From positions 67,001-131,000 of the forward strand of contig JACYXH010000019.1 of assembly GCA_026745465.1 (NCBI GenBank): a stretch of 64,000 nucleotides of DNA. Direction: 5' to 3'. The notes under the pieces were generated by a model. The model did not search any database and was not told the DNA's origin. It worked only from the letters and a program-made list of their open reading frames with translations. Positions 24,206-35,292 of this stretch are shown piece by piece. Both the position numbers and the translations under genes were made by a program. The stretch comes from Lota lota. Lineage: Eukaryota; Chordata; Actinopteri; Gadiformes; Lotidae. The first letter of the stretch is position 1. Each line of letters opens with the position of its first letter.

Positions 24206-26211
24206 TGTCACGACCGTCGGGAACAGAGGACCAATGCGCAGCGTTGAATGCGAACACACTTTTATTTTAACAAAACAACAAACGATACGTGACGTCCTTA
24301 AGCAACCAAAACCTACTAGGCACACGGAACAAGATCCCACCAACACTGAGGGAAACAGACTGTTTAAATATGGTTCCCAATCAGAGACAACCAGCAACAG
24401 CTGACCCTTGTTTCCTCTGATTGGGAACCACTCTGGCCAACATAGAAATGTAAGACCTAGAAAGGAAAACAAAGAGCACAAAACATAGAGTCTACACACC
24501 CTGGCTCAACATAAAAGAGTCCCTAGAACCAGGGCGTGACAGTACCCCCCCCCCCAAAGGCGCGGACTCCGACCGCACCAACAGAACACCACAGGGGAGG
24601 GACCGGGTGGGCACTCCGCCTTGGCGGCGGATCCGGCTCTGGGCGTGATCCCCACTCCCTCTCTAACCCCCCAAAGTAACCCTGGTCCGGTCTGGCCCTG
24701 CTGGCCGGAGCTGGACTGAACACTGGTGGAGCGGATTGCTCTAGCTCCGACGTGGAGCAGCTGACCGGTACCGGACCAGGCACCGGTGGAGGAGGCACGG
24801 GCCGTGCCGGACTGACGACGCACACCACTGGCTTGGTGTGGGGAGCAGGAACAGACCGAGCCGGGCTGACGAAGCGCACCACTGACTTGGTGCGGAGAGC
24901 AGGAATGGACCGGGCCGGGCTGGCGACGCGCACCATAGGCTCAGTGCGGGGAGCAGGAACAGACCGGACCGGACTGGCGACGCGCACCATCGGCTTGGTG
25001 CGGGGAGCAGGAACAGGCCGGACCGGGCTGACGAAGCGCACCACTGACTTGGTGCGGAGAGCAGGAATGAACCGGGCCGGGCTGGCGACGCGCACCATAG
25101 GCTTGGAGCGGGAAGCAGGAACAGACCGGACTGGGGACACACACCACTGGCTTGGTGTGGGGAGCAGGAACAGACCGAGCCGGGCTGACGAAGCGCACCA
25201 CTGACTTGGTGCGGAGAGCATGAATGGACCGGGCCGGGCTGGCGACGCGCACCATAGGCTCAGTGCGGGGAGCAGGTACAGACCGGGCCGGACTGGCGAC
25301 GCGCACCATAGGCTCAGTGCGGGGAGCAGGAACAGGCCGGACCGGGCTGACGACACGCACCACAGGCTCGATGCGAGGAACAGGAACAGGCCGGACCGTA
25401 CTGGGGACACACACCACTGGCCCTATGCAGGGATCAGGAACGGGCCGGACCGGACTGGTAACACACCCCAGTACCTCTCGCCGTGCCTCCACACTTTCCC
25501 TCTCCTCTGTGACCAGTGGCCCCCTTAACCTGGCGGCCTCCTTTGCACACGCACTGGACCGTTCCATCGCGGCCTCCTGCTGCCCCGTCGTCCACGGCGT
25601 GAGCCCCCCCCTAAAAAATGTATTGGGGTCTGTCCTCCCCGTGGGCCAGGCCTCTATAGTTCTCGCCCAACTCTCGCTCCTCTGCTTCCAACTCCAGCCA
25701 TTCTGCTCTTCAATTGGCTTGACCCAGTCGAGACTCTTCCTCCACTGTTCCCAAGTCCACCCTCTCTGCTCTTCACTAGGCTTGACCCAGTCGAGGTTGC
25801 CACGGAGATCTGCTAGCGATTCCCCTGGTGATGGCTCCTGGACACGCTGCTTGGTCCAGTTTTGGTGGGATCTTCTGTCACGACCGTCGGGAACAGAGGA
25901 CCAATGCGCAACGTTGAATGCGAACATACTTTTATTTTAACAAAACAACAAACGATACGTGACGTCCTTAAGCAACCAAAACCTACTAGGCACACGGAAC
26001 AAGACCCCACCAACACTGAGGGAAACAGACTGTTTAAATATGGTTCCCAATCAGAGACAACCAGCAACAGCTGACACTTGTTTCCTCTGATTGGGAACCA
26101 CTCTGGCCAACATAGAAATATAAGACCTAGAAAGGAAAACAAAGAGCACAAAACATAGAGTCTACACACCCTGGCTCAACATAAAAGAGTCCCTAGAACC
26201 AGGGCGTGACA
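24206..26211 (-). mobile_element. non-autonomous LTR retrotransposon with 5-bp target duplication
   Basis: A 2,006-bp element. Both LTRs are 336 bp (24206-24541 and 25876-26211), start TGTCACG and are nearly identical, so the insertion is young. The target duplication CATTT (24201-24205, 26212-26216) is perfect. A C-run just inside the left LTR (about 24545-24557) is the purine tract seen from the other strand, giving minus orientation. The internal part encodes only a gag-like frame; there is no reverse transcriptase or integrase. Confidence 0.93.
24523..25927 (-). CDS. gag-like frame with 54-bp minisatellite
   Basis: Minus-strand open frames cover the whole interior of the LTR element. The N-terminal part (25927 to about 25470) has tryptophan-containing charged repeats (DWVKPSEEQRGW, DWVKPIEEQNGW) and a GLTPWTTGQQEAA stretch. 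It is followed by a tandem array with an 18-residue period of the type VRVASPARSVPAPRTEPM (54 bp), and a Pro/Arg-rich end reaching the purine tract. Two frames carry the array, so at least one frame change is present. The function is likely capsid-like for the front part; the repeat has no known role. Confidence 0.5.
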
Positions 26212-27205
26212 CATTTAGAGTTTTTGTCATCCTCTTTATATAATGCATCGCCTTCAAATTGAAATGGAACAGAGGAGAAAAGGGTTTAATAATGTATCTA
26301 GGGATATGTCTTTGTTCTCTTGATAAAACTTGATATTACTCAACATACATTGAAGTAATGACATCTTACCATGAATCTTTAAAAATATTGTGGCATTGTC
26401 CCACAGCTTTACTTCCACGATCCGAGAATCAGGGAGTGAGACGACGAGCCAAGCTGAAAACAGACACGTATTGTTTTATAATTGAGTATTTTTCACTACA
26501 GACTCAACTACACTACAACTCTAGAACTTCCGTCGTCTAGCTGCATGGAAGAGAAGTCCTAAAGGCAGGTTTAAATGTGAAAAACAAAAGTCAATGACAG
26601 TACTTACTCAAGGAGCTCAGAAGTAAATATCTTATCAACACCAGCTCTATCATTACCAGTGATGCTTTGCATTTCTTCTGTTGGAACTCAGATGAAGTGT
26701 GTGGTCTTCATGTGAAGAGGCGGGGTGACTGGTTGCCATTGCATTTGACGGCTAGTGGAAAACAAAGCAGAGTGAGAGCACAGCGTACAGATCAGGTCAT
26801 TTTACAACACCCAAGACCATGTTTTGTATTAATCCGTAGTCATCTGTTTTTAGCTTATGTTGCATCAAACCAGAGCTCCAACTGATTATCATTTACATTG
26901 CCAATTCATAAATTAATCGTTATGTCGATAGCAGGTCATACAGTAAGTAGCAGCCAATAAAAGTATTGATCTTTCTTTACATCTGAGACTGAGAAAATAA
27001 ACCAAATATTTGCACTTCCCAAGCTTTAACCAGGAACTATTTGATTGGCTTAACAAATAATGGACTAATTGTTTTAGCAGCACATCAAACGTCTCTAAAG
27101 CCACATTTCCACCCAAAGTACCCCTAACATTTAATCCCAGGAACTATTTTTCAAGGAACTAAAAGGTTCCTTTACCCCATTGTTTACTGCGTTTCCGTAC
27201 TTACT

Positions 27206-27251
27206 AAAGGAGCTCAGAAGTAAATATGTTATCAAGACCAGGTCCATAATT
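27206..27251 (-). pseudogene. duplicated leader exon of the small membrane gene
   Basis: About 180 bp around here (27195-27375) repeat 26600-26780 with roughly 90% identity by eye. The copy keeps the donor (GTAAGTAC) and encodes a similar signal peptide, MDLVLITYLLLSSF. No second copies of exons 2 and 3 were found, so it is either an alternative first exon or a relic. Confidence 0.5.
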
Positions 27252-27871
27252 ACCAGTGATGCTTTGCATCTCTTCTGTTGGAACTCAGATGAAGTGTGTG
27301 GTCTTTATGTGAAGAGGCGGGGTGACTGGTTGCCATGGCACTTGATGGCCAGTGGTTAGAAAGCAGAGGACCTGTGAGAGCACAGATGCCATTTTCACTG
27401 TCCACTCATCAATTAGTCGTTCAGACACAATTTGACACTGGGTCGTGTGCCTAGAATGTCAGAACTGGAAAAAAAAGTGTACATTTGTATTGTTTCTATT
27501 TTTCCATATATCACATCTGCAAGCAAAATTACAGACAACTTTAACACGCAACTTTAAATTTTACTTGCATGCACAAGCATGTTTTTGAATGGGGATATCC
27601 TTTTCCATGATTAAGTAATGTATTCTTGCCCTTAACCATCTGATTAATGACTTATCCCCTACAACTACACAAACGAGTGTACAACTTAAAACTAGACATG
27701 TCGCTGCATGTGCATTTTCTGTGGAAAATGCGTGTGGTTGCATGAGCCAACTCGTCGCGTGTGCAATATTCCGTGAGCATGCTAATATGCTAATGCTGGC
27801 AAGCTGGGCCACACTGAATAATGTGATTTGATAATTTTTGTTGTTGTGATTGATTGAATAATGGCGTTACA

Positions 27872-27920
27872 TTTGCATAATGGTATTTGCACGTCAATCG
27901 CGCAAATACCATTATGCAAA
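27872..27920. repeat. perfect 19-bp inverted repeat
   Basis: TTTGCATAATGGTATTTGC and its exact complement flank an 11-base loop, forming a strong potential hairpin. Confidence 0.9.
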
Positions 27921-28590
27921 CTTTCCAGCTGACATTTTGGGTCCTTGAGTCAAAAAGATCCAGCATGTCAAATAAGGCCCAGATAGAGTTTCAGAATATT
28001 TTATAAAATGGCGCAGGGGGCGTGGCCATTTAGGTTTGACCACGAGTTATAGTAGCCTGGCATCGCAAGACAAATTACAAACTGCAATTAGTCTTGAACC
28101 TCTCCGTTCATTTTCAATTTCCAAAGGGTGCTACCAATAGGCGCATACCAAAATGATGCAATTGGATAGGCATACAACCAATCACAGCAACGAAACCGGT
28201 GACGCAGCACTGACTGACGAAAAAATTACATATTTCTTCTTAACAAAAGCTGTCTGTTATTCTTTTAGTGAAAATATACTGTCTGGTTCGTTTTTCACGG
28301 TCAGGCAGAAAATAAGTTGTATGGGAGCGAGGCCAGACCTATCTGCAGAGCAAATAAAAGTTATAGCTCCCCTGTAGTCATAGCGGTAAAACAAAGTTAA
28401 GACCTCCTTACTTCCAGTCTACATATGCCTATTTAATTTGACAACTCTCAGGTGTTCACGTTTGGAGTGGTTGATTGTAAAGTTTTTGACTCATTCACTT
28501 TCAATATTAAATATAAAAATTTATTTAAAAGAAAAGTCTGCAACCTTTGGTCTCTAAAAGTAGACGCACACTGCACTGATATATGCCTGA

Positions 28591-28746
28591 CTTTTTGTTA
28601 GTGGTTTGGTTTTTATACCTAAAAAACTGTAGGAGGAGATAATTATCCAAAACACAATAGCTGCTAGGAACCTCTTGCCAATGGTGTGGCGGAGGTGCCT
28701 CCTCCTACAGTTTTTTAGGTATAAAAACCAAACCACTAACAAAAAG
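28591..28746. repeat. perfect 48-bp inverted repeat
   Basis: Arms 28591-28638 and 28699-28746 are exact reverse complements with a 60-base spacer. The arms begin CTTTTTGTTAGTGG. This looks like a foldback element or a young inverted duplication; no target duplication was found. Confidence 0.92.
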
Positions 28747-29171
28747 TGGTGGTTTGACATGATTCCCTAATTCAATTTTCACCTAAATGTCAACATTTGT
28801 CCACAACAGTCCCAAACAGCCCAAATCTCTAGCGCCACCAATGGGTTAAAGTTGCAACATTTCAAAAGGCCATATCTCAGGCCCAATTTGGCCTATACTT
28901 GTTTGGTTTCAAATTATGCATCTTCTCAAGCACTCCAACTTTACCGCTCTAATCATGAAGGTCACCACACAAATCTTCCCGTAATTCTTTGTTTTCTCCT
29001 CCCTAGCCACTTGCCCAATGCAAACCAGTCCAACTCTTATTGATTCGCAATCGCCAAAAATTTGGTAAAAGTCACTTGGTAAACCTGTTAAAATTTCTGT
29101 CCAATCAAATCCTGCTTTATTGGACTCTGCACCCTATAATTCTATTTGTTTTCTATTTGGTTGATGTAGAC

Positions 29172-31597
29172 CAGTGGTGTCAAACTCAATCACAGAAGGG
29201 GCCAAAAAAAAAACTGGGTCCAAGTCGCGGGCCAAACAGTCGATATTTATTGAAAATAAATGTTTTTTGAAAGAAAATGTTTTTTCAGATGTATTATCAC
29301 AAATTAACTTCTCCAAAAGCACCTAAGAGAATTCAGAACAAACCAAGCTTACAGATTTAACAATGTAATGTAATCAAATTTCAAATTAGACATATCAGTG
29401 GCATTATCTGTCAGGAGTTTTCCACTGAGTCATTTCTAATGAAATGTTTTTGGTAGTAATAATAATAACTTATTTTATTGAAAATGTGCAAATATTTCAG
29501 ACATAACTATTAACAGTATTCCTTGTGATTACAGGAGAAAAATGCAAAAACATTTAAGTACATTTTGCTCAGATGCACACTAGCCCAAGCCAGATGCTTG
29601 GCATCTTTTCTTAGCTGCAAGTTCATCAATGTCTGGAGTCAGGCTCTGAGCTGTGGCAATTCTCAGGATGGAGTGAAGGTGTCCGTCACTGAGACGACTC
29701 CTGTGTGATGTTTTGTTCATCTTCATCAAAGAGAAAAGTTGCTCACACAGGTATGTGCTACCAAACATGCAAAGCATTTGAGCAGCTTGTAGGCAGAGTT
29801 GCAGCATCATTTCAGGGATGAAATGTGGGAACTGCAGCGCCTACAGAGTCATACTTCGCCTTAAGTGTGTCACTACATTGGAGGTCGAGCAGCTCCATTT
29901 GGATGTTCATAGGTGCCTTTTCCACGTCAACCGCAAACGGATTACTGAGAAGTTCAAACTTAGTTTTCTGAGCTTCGAAGTCGGCAAATCGCCGTGTGAA
30001 CTCGGTACTAAGTATGCCCAGTTTTTCAGCAAAATGTGCACTTGGAAAAATAGCGGCAGAAACCTTGTGCATCATCGACAGGCAGCACGGAAAGTGACCC
30101 AAGTTTCCTTCCAACATATGCGTCTCCCACAGACGCAGCTTGGCTTTAAAAGCCCTCACTGCAGCATGCATGTCTGTGATCACACGGTCCCGTCCCTGAA
30201 GCTGGAGGTTTAGCGCATTGAGATGGTTAGTTAAATCACACAGAAATGCCAGCTCACACAGCCACTTTTCATCATTGAGCTCTGTGGTGTCTTTCCCTTT
30301 GCTTTCCATAAACTGACAGATATACACACGCAACTCGAAATATCTGTTGAGCACTTTCCCTCGACTTAGCCAGCGCACCTCTGTGTGATAGGGGACGTCA
30401 CCATTTTTAGAATCGATCTCCTCCAGAAATGCCTTAAACTGGCGGTGGTTTAAACCTTTGGCTCTTATAAAGTTAACAGTCTGTGTCACGGTGCTCATCA
30501 CATGTTCCATTTTTAGTGCTTTGCCGCACAATGTTTCTTGGTGTATAATGCAGTGGTAAACTGTCAGCTCACCTGCGCAATTGTCCTTCCGCATCTTATC
30601 CCGCATTCTGCCCACTAATCCACTTTTTCTACCGCACATTGCAGGCGCTCCATCTGTTGTCAGTCCTACCAGTTTGTCCCAAGGCAGCTTCATTTCATTT
30701 ACACAATTAGATACTTCTTCAATTTTGTCTTTTCCCGTGGTTGTGCCGTGCATTGATTAAATTCCCAAAAGTTCCTCTGTAACGCGCAAGTCAGAGTCCA
30801 CTGCACGGATGAAGATTGACAGCTGGGCAGTATCTGTCGCTGCTCTCATCCACAGCAAGGGAATATGCAATGAAATCTTTTCCTTTTTCCATTAGCTGAT
30901 TTTGTATATTGGTAGCAAGCTCGCATGTCCGGTCAGCAACGGTGTTTCTGGTAAGGCTTACATTTAAAAATGCTTGCTTTTGGTCAGGACACACGACTTC
31001 GCACACTTTAATCATGCATTGCTTCACAAACTCTCCCTCGGTAAATGGCCGGGCCGATTTAGCTATTTCTTCAGCCACAATGAAACTAGCTTTAACGGCA
31101 GCTTCACTTTGAGATGTAGCTTTTTTGAACATAGCCTGCTGTGACACCAGACGTTTTTTCAACTCTTCTACCTTCTGGAGCTTCTGCCGTTTGTCCAGCT
31201 CCTTGTACCCGTCCCCGTGTTTCGTTTCATAGTCTTATGTTGTATTCTTTAATTACGGCCACAACAGCTCCGCATACAAGACAAACAGGTTTACCCCTTG
31301 TGTTAGTGAACAGATACTCTGCCTCCCATCTGTCTTGAAAGCCCCTGTTTTCAAAGTCCACCTTTCGTTTGGCCATTTTTGGGAGGGCTAGAGTTAGCTT
31401 AAAGTTTATCCGAAGTGACAGGATAAGCGTGAGACTGGAGAGTTTTTCGTTGATTGATGTCTCAACCAATAGCTGGCGCCAGTTATTGCAGTGCAGTCTG
31501 GGATTTGTAGTATTAACGATGTGCATGCTATATTCCGGCGGGCCAATTCTGATTGACATAAAATATTATATTGCGGGCCGGAGACAAGACATGTATG
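29172..31597 (-). mobile_element. decayed hAT (Charlie-like) DNA transposon
   Basis: A perfect 8-bp duplication ATGTAGAC (29164-29171 and 31598-31605) flanks 2,426 bp that carry a broken hAT transposase. The left end, CAGTGGTGTCAAACTC, is a typical hAT terminus. The right end (CATACATGTC on the other strand) is a poor match, so the terminal repeat has diverged. Confidence 0.8.
29580..31376 (-). pseudogene. hAT transposase pseudogene (GTF2IRD2/Charlie type)
   Basis: Starts at an ATG at 31376 with a BED-like zinc finger (CLVCGAVVAV) and continues through several frames: about 31376-31200, 31162-30791, 30753-29812 and 29810-29580. Breaks lie near 31200, 30790-30760 (with a stop) and 29811. Recognisable parts are KLVGLTTDGAPAMCG, CIIHQETLCGKALKM and, near the end, the dimerisation segment FGSTYLCEQLFSLMKMNKT. 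This is the family that also gave rise to the GTF2IRD2 C-terminal domain. The copy cannot encode an active enzyme. Confidence 0.85.
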
Positions 31598-31699
31598 ATG
31601 TAGACCATGAACATGTAAGTGCCAGAGACAACTGAAAAAAGTGTGAAAAACATGACTATCTCTAAAACTTAAACTGGTCACCCCTTTGGTATAACATGT

Positions 31700-31765
31700 C
31701 TGTCAATTGCTCCGTGAGTAGAGCACTTGCGTTCAAGGCACAATGTGCATGGTGAAGAAGTTTAG
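31700..31765 (+). repeat. possible tRNA-derived SINE fragment
   Basis: A box-A-like stretch (TCCGTGAGTAGAGCACTTGCG) is followed by AAGGCACAATG. It is weak evidence, with no clear box B or tail. Confidence 0.25.
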
Positions 31766-31969
31766 TCCAAATCAAGGGCACAAGTTTCCAGTCTGATTCT
31801 TCCAAAAATACAGCAGAGTCAATACTTCATGTTTAACACTTTATTCGTGGGCTCACGCAGGATACCCAAAACAACCACCTCCTTCCGTGGTCACCTATTT
31901 TCTCTCGGTTAATCCTGCGTGCTCTCCCATTATTCTTCTCCCATTAACGTTTCTTTTTCATCACAAAAC

Positions 31970-32533
31970 TGTCACACCCTGTCCCGTTCCGTCCACTTCC
32001 GCCACCTAGGGACACCCTGCCTCCATTACCCCACATGCTCCCTCTGATTAACCACACCTGCAGTCAATTACCAATCACCCCCCACAGTACTTAAGCACTG
32101 GCTTTTCACACAGCCAGTGCTAGTTCGTTGTTTACCCCACACTCGTCGGTATCTTCGTCCCCGCCTTTAGATTTAGTATCTCCCCAGTTCCAGTTCTTGT
32201 TCCTATTCCGGTTCCTGCTCCCGTTCCTGCCCCTGAGCCATCAGCTTATGCTGAACTCTGCCTGCCTGTCTGTCCGTTGCCGAACCTCTGCATTCCCGAC
32301 CACCCGCCAGTTGCCTAGTCCCTGCTTGCCTGCCTGCCTACCGTTGCCGAACCTCTGCCTTCCTGACCATCCGCCTGTTGCCGAGTCCCTGCCTGCCTGC
32401 CTGCCTCTCCGTTGCCAAACATTGCCTGCCTGACAACTCTTGTCTGCCAAATAAATACCTTGGCCCCCTTTGTTCGTCTCTGCCTGCTCTGTGTCTTGCA
32501 TTTGGGTCCGCTTGTTCTGCCGTAACCTTAACA
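31970..32533 (+). mobile_element. solo LTR with 5-bp target duplication
   Basis: A 564-bp LTR related to 2437-2935, starting TGTCACACC and ending CTTAACA. It has the same hairpin core (CACTGGCTTTT...AGCCAGTG) and CCTGCCTGCC-rich part, with AATAAA near 32450. The flanking duplication AAAAC (31965-31969, 32534-32538) is perfect. No internal sequence is left. Confidence 0.9.
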
Positions 32534-33307
32534 AAAACAGTATCTTAAAGCACATGACAAGGGCGGGGCTCTCAGTTACCGCCAATCATTACCTGTTAAC
32601 ACACAAAAAGGTCTAACCCACAGATTGCTTTTGGGTTACCGTAATTAAAATCAAGCCAATGACAAACCACGTACACCCTTTCTAGGCTAAACATTTAAGG
32701 GGATGTGATTGGCCCCCGACTTGTTAGTCTGAGGGGGATCGGTTGTTGGGTTGTGAGACAAGGGAAGGGCCACTTGATGCTAATACCAACCCCTCAGTTG
32801 CTCTGTTGATCAATTGCTTTAAGAACAAAAGGGGGTTGAAGACAGACGTCTGGCAGGGAGGAGGATGAGAACAGGATGAAGGAAAATATACATAATTTCT
32901 TTGATCAACTCAAACTGGGGGGTAAGAGAAAGGGATCTAGCAGGGAGGGGCGTCAGGGCAGGGAAAATGTGTCGTCAACTAACAGTGGGGGTCAGAGACA
33001 GGGCTCTGGCAGGGAGGGGAAAAAAGCATGAGCCGAAACCATATCTAACTGTTTAAAGATTAATACATTCCTCAACATTCCTCCATTTGACACTTCTAAG
33101 TCTCACCAATCCAATTAATACAATCCTCAACATTTTTTCAAATCCCAGCATGTACAAAATATTTTGGATGGATGTGGTATTATCTGATTGATAGTGGATA
33201 TATTATATCATAGATAGTGGACGTTTCTATGATAGATAGAAAATGTCTCCTACAACATATTTTCATGTTCAACTGTTTGTACATTAATTAATAACGTTAC
33301 GTTAATA

Positions 33308-33370
33308 ACTCAGCGAGTAGATCACTCGCCTGCAATGCCGAAGGTCCATGGGTCAAATCCCTCCAGGTAC
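33308..33370 (+). repeat. tRNA-like SINE head
   Basis: CTCAGCGAGTAGATCACTCG resembles a tRNA D-arm/box A and GGTCCATGGGTCAAATCCC a box B. It lacks the fold of a functional tRNA. Confidence 0.35.
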
Positions 33371-34003
33371 CTAATATGGTCTGAGAAACAGCTTGTCTAT
33401 GGTCTAACAGTAGGCAATGGTCTACTACTTCCAGCAGTGTAGACAACATCCTTCAGTCTATAGTCTACTACTAAGCAATGGTCTACTACTTTCAGCCGTA
33501 GAGGCGCTGTCGTCGTGTGGTTGGAACTGAGGTAACTTTGGGGTACAGTTGGCTGTAATTGGCTGGTCTACATTGAAGCTACTTCCAGCTGTCTGGTTTG
33601 AGAAATAGCATGAAACAAAATCACTGTCAATGATTGACTACTTCCAGCAGTAGGGGCACTTTGGCTTCATAGGGGGCACCATCTCATAGGAAATTTGAGT
33701 TATTAACCCAAAGTGTCCTCACAGAATTGAAAATTTCCATAACTTTCCAAATGTATCCAACATCAGGCGCATGCCTGCAGTTGCGTGCTTGACACCGGTT
33801 ATTGCTGCTTGCAGCTATATTTGTTATTGAATGTTTTTAGATCCTGGTGTCCATCACCTTAATCCTCATACTACAGGAGACTGTCGTTACCCTATCCAAC
33901 ACAATTGCCATCATCGAAACACAGAGAGAAAACTGGCTGTGGGCAGTGTAACAACCAATCAAATTAAAAACCAAAATTCCCAGCATGCAGTCATGGAGTG
34001 AAA

Positions 34004-34135
34004 GGCAAGTAGTGGTTATGGTGTTGGACTGCCAGCTGAAAGGTTCTGTGTTCGAACCCAAATGTCTCCAGTCCACCAGTCAGAATCCCTGAGAAAGATG
34101 CTCTAACCCATTCTTGCTACTCAATGATGTGATTC
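34004..34135 (+). repeat. tRNA-derived SINE
   Basis: TAGTGGTTATGGTGTTGGAC (box A-like) and GGTTCTGTGTTCGAACCC (box B) are spaced as in a tRNA, followed by a short body ending near 34135. It fits a fish V-type or related SINE. Confidence 0.5.
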
Positions 34136-35292
34136 TCACTAGGTCTTTGTTGCATGCGTCTGACAACACCACCATTTTAACAGCAACACCATCAGTGTTT
34201 TTTTAATGCAGTCTATGGTCTACATGATTTCGGATGAACATGAGAATGTGACCACCATTACCCCTCTGACAGGAAGCAGAAGCACCGAGTGGTTTCAGAC
34301 CCAACAGAGGTGACAGGATGAAAACTAAATCTAAAAATTTAGATTATTGGGTGGTCAGAAATTAAATTAATTAAAGTTTGTATTTTCTAGTATTTTGGAT
34401 ATCAAGAGGAAGATTGTGTGTATTTGTTATAATTATAAAACCTCACTAGGACACTGAAGCAAAAGAGAGAGAGTCTTTATGGTTGGAGATCGACATAGGC
34501 TATTCACAGAATTAACACTGCTCTGCAGCTTCCTGGAAACACACCACAGGAAATGGCTTGCACACACTTTACTGGTGCACTGGTTTTGATCAACACTCAT
34601 GAGAGAAGCAGGTTTTAAAACAGTAAAACATCAATAGGTGCATATCATACATTTTATATGGCTGTAAGAATAGCATTGGGTTTGAACTTCTCCATGAGTG
34701 CAAATGCAATCCCATATGCTATATACGGTATATCTCTGCCTTATTCCACTCTATGCAGGCTGTGGTCATGGATAGATAGCTCTCCATGTGTATCTGTCTT
34801 AGTTTTATGGAAGCACTGTAGATAGGGTTTACAGAGTAGGAAAATGATCTGTTCCACTTGTGTGTCTTAGTTTGTTAATTTAGTTGTTGTGCATCTGAAA
34901 CTATGTTGTTGACTACCTATCTTGGCAGTGCACCCTTGAAAAATTTATTGGTTTTCTTAGTTCTAAAGAAGGGCAACATATAATAAAAAAAAGGTATAAT
35001 TCCTTAACCTATTAAACCTGTTAAAATGGTTACCCTGATAAATTGATATGATATATATTTATTATAATATATAAAAATTGTATTCTGAGAAAAAAGCAAA
35101 TAAGGCTTTTAAATCAAATTAATTAACTACCACAGTAACTACCACAATTAAATGCACACACAATTTTTAAGGCAGTATGGGATTGTTTTTCTTAACAGCA
35201 AACCACACTTAACCTCATTTAATGCTAGACATGTGACTGGCAAGGTCTGCTCGCTCACTCAAGACAGCAGTTTCTGAGACGCACCTGAGACG

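Larger units (their letters stand above)
24119..26653 (-). pseudogene. small signal-peptide/transmembrane gene split by LTR element
   Basis: Three minus-strand exons fit in phase. Exon 1 (26653-26608) encodes a signal-peptide-like start, MIELVLIRYLLLSSL. Exon 2 (26453-26370; acceptor TGTTTTCAG, donor GTAAGA) encodes 27 residues including VVSLPDSRIVEVKLWDNATI, which looks like the first strands of an immunoglobulin V-type domain. Exon 3 starts at 26251, continues past the LTR element (24206-26211) and ends at 24119; its second part encodes a membrane segment, GNWIMVSGILGAMNVFLVLV, followed by VLGQI and a stop. The LTR element sits between the extracellular stalk and the membrane segment, so this allele should not make the normal protein. 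The ectodomain is very short; the parent family is unknown. Confidence 0.55.
26654..29171. other. about 2.5 kb, duplicated leader exon and inverted repeats
   Basis: No complete gene. It contains the duplicated leader exon near 27206-27251, two perfect inverted repeats (27872-27920 and 28591-28746), and otherwise AT-rich sequence. Confidence 0.45.
32539..35292. other. about 2.7 kb without a protein gene
   Basis: AT-rich with SINE-like fragments near 33310 and 34005. I found no exon with supporting splice sites before the V-type gene. Confidence 0.4.

Noticed and set aside
33308..34060. tRNA genes
   Set aside because: Box A and box B resemblances exist, but no acceptor stem or anticodon arm pairs correctly; these are SINE-like fragments.
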